Made by a program: the position numbers and the translations under genes
Notes under the pieces: generated by a model
The model's database searches: none
Seen by the model: the letters and a program-made list of their open reading frames with translations, nothing else
Told to the model about the DNA's origin: nothing
Shown: in pieces, positions 6,930 to 9,706 of the stretch
Layout of the letters: every line of letters starts with the position of its first letter
Numbering within the stretch: the stretch's first letter is position 1
NCBI GenBank assembly: GCA_964650245.1
Contig: CAZYQK010000120.1
Coordinates: 1 to 9,706, forward strand
Length of the DNA stretch: 9,706 bases
Direction: 5' to 3'
DNA from: WS-2 sp964650245
Lineage (GTDB): Bacteria > Eisenbacteria > RBG-16-71-46

Positions 6930-8285
6930 ATGCCTTACGACGTGAAGCTGCCCGACATCGGCGAAGGAGTCGCGGAAGGCGAGATCGTGCGCTGGCTGGT
7001 GAAGCCGGGCGACGCGGTGCGCGAGGATCAGCCGCTGGTCGAAGTGATGACCGACAAGGCGAGCGTGGAAATCCCCTCGCCGCGCACCGGCACGATCGCG
7101 GCGATCAACGCGGCGGAAGGCCAGGTGGTGCCGGTGGGCACAGTGATCGTTTCCATCGCGCTTCCGGGCGAGCGCGGCGATGGATCGGCGCAGGCCGATG
7201 ACGCCGATGCGACTCGCTGGGAGAATCAGGGCGGTGGGGGGGGCGCTGGGGGCGGGGGGGCTCCGGGCCTCATAGAAGCGAACCTTCGGCCCGGAGCCCC
7301 CCCGCCCCCAGCGCCCCCCATGGCTGCCACATCCGCGGCCGGCGGGCGCGTGCAGGCGACGCCAGCGGTGCGGGCGCTCGCGAAGCAGCTCGGCGTGGGG
7401 CTGGAGGTGGTCGGGGGCACCGGGCCGGGCGGCGCGATTACGGCGGACGACGTGAAGCGCGCGGCGAGTTCATCGGGCGCCCGCGCGGGTGGTCCGGCCG
7501 GGGGGCTACCCGAAGGAAGGTTTGCTTCTATGACGCCGGGCAGCCCCCCGGCCGGACCACCCGCCACGGCCACCCCGGATGAAACTCGCCTCCCGCTAAG
7601 AGGCCTTCGCCGAAAGATCGCGGAGGCGATGCGGCGCTCGATCGAGACCGCGGCGCATTTCACCTTTGTCGCCGAGTGCGACTTCACGGCGCTCGCGGAG
7701 CACCGGGCGCGACACAAGCCGCTTGCCGATGCGCGCGGCGTCAAGCTCACGTACCTCGCGTACGTCGCGAAGGCGGTCGTGGAGCCGCTTCGCCGGTTTC
7801 CGTACCTGAATGCGAGCCTCGACGATGAGCGAGGCGAGATCGTGCTCAAGCGCGCGTTCCACCTTGGCATCGCGACGGCGACCGAGGATGGGCTCACGGT
7901 CCCCATCGTCCATGACGCCGACCGGCTTTCGCTGCTGGGACTGGCGAGAGAGATCCAGCGGCTCTCGGAGGCGGCTCGCGCGCACAGGCTCAAGCTCGAG
8001 GAGCTGCACGGCGGCACCTTCACCATCACCAGCACCGGTGCGAAGGGTGGCGTGCTCGCGACCCCCATCATCCATCACCCGCAGGTCGCGATCCTCGGCA
8101 TCCACGAGGTGAAGAAAAAGCCGGCGGTCAGGGAGGACAGGATCGTGGCGCGAGACCTCGGCAACCTCTCGCTCTCGCTCGACCATCGCGTGGTGGACGG
8201 TGCGGTGGGAGCAGATTTTCTCTACGCCCTGATCGAGCGCCTCGAGCACCCGGAGCGCTGGCTCTCCGAGGGAGACATCGAGTGA
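6930..8285 (+). CDS. bkdB: 2-oxoacid dehydrogenase E2 (dihydrolipoamide acyltransferase, branched-chain type)
   Basis: Core acyltransferase that moves the acyl group from E1 to coenzyme A through a lipoyl arm. It has 451 aa. The lipoyl domain covers about residues 3-78, with the lipoylated Lys43 in VMTDKASVEIPSP. The peripheral-subunit-binding domain is about 144-178 (ATPAVRALAKQLGV ... GPGGAITADDVKRA). The catalytic domain runs from about 217 to the end, with His419 and Asp423 in the active-site motif DHRVVDG. GAGG lies 5 nt before the ATG. Both linkers contain a GC-rich palindromic insertion (residues 103-130 and 186-212); without them the chain would be about 397 aa. The insertions keep the frame and encode Gly/Ala and Pro/Ala runs around LIEANL and GRFASM, using codons rare in this gene (ATA, CTA, TTT, TCT). 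The stop overlaps the E1-alpha start by GTGA. Confidence 0.95.
   Translation: MPYDVKLPDIGEGVAEGEIVRWLVKPGDAVREDQPLVEVMTDKASVEIPSPRTGTIAAINAAEGQVVPVGTVIVSIALPGERGDGSAQADDADATRWENQGGGGGAGGGGAPGLIEANLRPGAPPPPAPPMAATSAAGGRVQATPAVRALAKQLGVGLEVVGGTGPGGAITADDVKRAASSSGARAGGPAGGLPEGRFASMTPGSPPAGPPATATPDETRLPLRGLRRKIAEAMRRSIETAAHFTFVAECDFTALAEHRARHKPLADARGVKLTYLAYVAKAVVEPLRRFPYLNASLDDERGEIVLKRAFHLGIATATEDGLTVPIVHDADRLSLLGLAREIQRLSEAARAHRLKLEELHGGTFTITSTGAKGGVLATPIIHHPQVAILGIHEVKKKPAVREDRIVARDLGNLSLSLDHRVVDGAVGADFLYALIERLEHPERWLSEGDIE
7238..7319 (+). repeat. GC-rich palindromic element, copy 1 (in frame in the first E2 linker)
   Basis: A perfect inverted repeat with 32-bp arms (7238-7269 pairs with 7288-7319) and an 18-nt loop, TCATAGAAGCGAACCTTC. 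The arms are almost entirely G on the left and C on the right. In frame it encodes a Gly/Ala run, then APGLIEANLRPGA, then a Pro/Ala run, between the lipoyl and subunit-binding domains. The loop matches the core of copy 2 (7516-7533) on the opposite strand at 17 of 18 positions. Confidence 0.9.
7485..7564 (-). repeat. GC-rich palindromic element, copy 2 (opposite orientation, second E2 linker)
   Basis: A perfect inverted repeat with 23-bp arms (7485-7507 pairs with 7542-7564) around a 34-nt loop; four more base pairs form after one mismatch. The complement of 7516-7533 reads TCATAGAAGCAAACCTTC, differing from the core of copy 1 at one base. Both copies share GGGGGGCT/AGCCCCCC flanking the core, but the outer arms differ. 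In the sense frame it encodes AGGPAGGLPEGRFASM followed by a Pro/Gly-rich stretch, between the subunit-binding and catalytic domains. Relative to copy 1 a GAAG appears duplicated at one core edge (7512-7519). Confidence 0.9.
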
Positions 8286-9382
8286 GCGAGCCGCTGCTCG
8301 AGATCCTCGACCCCGAGGGCCGGCTCACCGGCACGGCGCCCGACATCCCGCGCGACGACCTGAGGCGGCTCTTCCGCCACATCCTCAAGATGAGGGTGCT
8401 GGACCAGCGCATGCTCTCGCTCCAGCGCCAGGGTCGCATCGGCTTCTACGGCCTCGCGTCCGGCGAGGAGGCGGCGGTCGCGGGCTCCGCTTACGCGCTG
8501 CGCGAGACCGACTGGATCTTTCCCGCGCTGCGCCAGTCGGGCGTGGCGCTGTGGCGCGGCACCACGGTCAAGGAGATCGTGTGCCAGCTCATCGGCAACA
8601 GCGGCGACGTGCTGATCGGGCGCCAGATGCCCTGCCACTTCAGCGACCGCAGGGTGCGCTCGGTGGCGTGGTCCTCGGTGATCGGCACCCAGCTGGTGCA
8701 CGCGATGGGCGCGGCGTGGGCGGCGAAGCTCACGAAGACCGGCGAGGTCATGATGGGCTACATGGGCGACGGCGCCTCGTCGTCCGCCGACTTCCACGCG
8801 GCCGCCAACTTCGCGGGCGTGTTCCGGCTGCCGATGGTGTTCTTCTGCCAGAACAACCAGTGGGCGATCTCGGTGCCGCTCTCGATGCAGACCGCCTCCG
8901 CGAGCATCGCGGTCAAGGCGGTGGCGTACGGTTTCCCCGGCGTGCGCGTGGACGGCAACGACCTTCTGGCTGTGTTCGCCGCGACTCGCGATGCGGTGGA
9001 GCGCGCGCGACAGGGCGAGGGCCCGACGCTGGTCGAAGCAGTGACCTTCCGCATGGGCGGGCACTCTTCGAGCGACGATCCCGCGCGCTATCGCGATCCC
9101 GCGCTGGTCGCCGACTGGGAGCGCCGCGATCCCATGAGCCGGCTGCGGGCGTGGCTCTCCGCCACCGGCGTGCTCGAGGGCGGCGACGAGGAGCGCTGGA
9201 CGCAGGAGATCAACGACGAAATCGGCGCGGCGATCACCGAGGCCGAATCACTGCCGCCACCGCCCATCGAGAGCATGTTCGCCGACGTGTACAAGGAGAT
9301 GCCGCGCCACCTCGCGGAGCAGATGCGCTACGCGGTGGCGATGGGTGAAGGCCGGAAGTTCGAGGGGAAGTTCCCGCTGTAG
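8282..9382 (+). CDS. bkdA1: 2-oxoacid dehydrogenase E1 component, alpha subunit (branched-chain type)
   Basis: Alpha subunit of E1, which binds thiamin diphosphate and pairs with the E1-beta encoded upstream. It has 366 aa, as expected. The cofactor motif is G162-D163-G164 followed after 26 residues by N191-N192 (FFCQNNQWAIS). Other family features are GFYGLASGEEAAV, the segment GRQMPCHF, and GGHSSSDDPARYR, equivalent to the phosphorylation-loop region of the mitochondrial enzyme. The GRQMP-type segment favours branched-chain over pyruvate E1. It begins with GTG inside GTGA, overlapping the E2 stop by 4 bp, with GAGGGAG about 7 nt upstream, so it is translationally coupled to E2. The C-terminus GKFPL resembles normal endings of homologues, so the TAG at 9380 is taken as a true stop. 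No E3 follows; it must be encoded elsewhere. Confidence 0.94.
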   Translation: MSEPLLEILDPEGRLTGTAPDIPRDDLRRLFRHILKMRVLDQRMLSLQRQGRIGFYGLASGEEAAVAGSAYALRETDWIFPALRQSGVALWRGTTVKEIVCQLIGNSGDVLIGRQMPCHFSDRRVRSVAWSSVIGTQLVHAMGAAWAAKLTKTGEVMMGYMGDGASSSADFHAAANFAGVFRLPMVFFCQNNQWAISVPLSMQTASASIAVKAVAYGFPGVRVDGNDLLAVFAATRDAVERARQGEGPTLVEAVTFRMGGHSSSDDPARYRDPALVADWERRDPMSRLRAWLSATGVLEGGDEERWTQEINDEIGAAITEAESLPPPPIESMFADVYKEMPRHLAEQMRYAVAMGEGRKFEGKFPL

Positions 9383-9706
9383 GCGCGGCGCGCGCTGCTC
9401 GTGATCGCGGACGTCTCGGGCAAGGGCGTGCCCGCCTAGTTGCTCATGTCCGGCTTCCGCGCCTCGCTCATGAGCCAGGACGCGCACACCCTGGGCCCCG
9501 ATCTGCTGGCCGAGCGCGTCAACGACTTCCTGCACCGCAGCGTCGAGACCGGCAAGTTCGTCACCGCGTTCCTGGGCTTCCTCGACGGTGCGAGCGGGCG
9601 GCTCAGGTACGCCAATGCCGGCCACAACCCGCCCGCGCTTCTGCGGGCCGACGGACGCGTCGAGTGGCTGACGGCGGGCGGGCTGGTGCTCGGGATACTG
9701 CCGCAA
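9383..9706 (+). pseudogene. Decayed SpoIIE/RsbU-type PP2C phosphatase remnant, both ends missing
   Basis: Directly after the E1-alpha stop, and in the same frame, the sequence translates to the middle of a SpoIIE-family serine phosphatase. It shows LLVIADVSGKGVPA, whose Asp binds metal in the family, then an in-frame TAG (9437-9439) where homologues normally read Ala, then LLMSGFRASLM, VTAFLGFLD, LRYANAGHNPPALL and GGLVLGI up to the right edge. There is no start codon with a ribosome binding site and none of the N-terminal phosphatase or sensor sequence, so this is a 5'-truncated fragment with a nonsense mutation. Intact proteins act in partner-switching control of sigma factors or in signalling. 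ATG 9446 could in principle restart translation, but such a product would lack the first metal-binding motif. Confidence 0.8.

Noticed and set aside
7238..7319. Intrinsic transcription terminator
   Set aside because: The hairpin is strong but lies inside the E2 coding sequence and is not followed by a T-run; the downstream catalytic domain is intact.
7238..7564. CRISPR array
   Set aside because: Only two units, in opposite orientation, each palindromic on its own, with no regular spacers and no cas genes.
7226..8071. 281-codon minus-strand frame inside E2
   Set aside because: Ser/Pro/Arg-rich antisense frame. It does show the opposite-orientation peptides of the two palindromic elements, but there is no evidence of a gene.
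9380..9439. Amber readthrough joining E1-alpha to the phosphatase sequence
   Set aside because: Both stops are TAG in one frame while the other complete genes here end in TGA, which is suggestive, but E1-alpha ends at a normal family C-terminus and the phosphatase lacks its N-terminal half. A decayed fragment is simpler.

Overview
The window is very GC-rich, with GC-ending codons, and comes from a Gram-negative bacterium. One gene encodes an outer-membrane beta-barrel ending in phenylalanine, another a lipoprotein with two c-type haem sites. No gene fixes the phylum; Eisenbacteria-, Gemmatimonadota- or Myxococcota-like high-GC lineages would fit, but that is a guess.

Minus strand, positions 5328 down to 1: five tightly packed genes. 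They encode an isoprenylcysteine-methyltransferase-like membrane enzyme, a di-haem oxidoreductase (DHOR/DUF1111) lipoprotein, an outer-membrane beta-barrel, a DtxR-family metal regulator with MntR-type ligands, and an Nramp (MntH) transporter that runs off the left edge. Three junctions overlap (4, 4 and 11 bp) and one gap is 28 bp. Upstream is an 18-bp AT-rich palindrome with TTAG...CTAA half-sites, lying over the -10 of a good minus-strand promoter. I read this as a manganese (or iron) homeostasis operon controlled by its own metalloregulator.

Plus strand, 5586 to 9382: a branched-chain 2-oxoacid dehydrogenase-type operon in the order E1-beta, small ABM-fold protein, E2, E1-alpha. This order is unusual (normally E1-alpha, E1-beta, E2), and no E3 lies in the window. 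From 9383 to the right edge is a decayed SpoIIE/RsbU-type PP2C phosphatase remnant with an internal amber codon.

The most striking structure is inside the E2 gene. Each of its two interdomain linkers contains a GC-rich perfect inverted repeat (32-bp and 23-bp arms). The two palindromes share a nearly identical 18-nt core in opposite orientations (17 of 18 bases) but have different, individually self-complementary outer arms. They look like two copies of a small palindromic element that inserted in frame into the coding sequence and now encodes Gly/Ala- and Pro/Ala-rich linker. I do not recognise this element as a described family.
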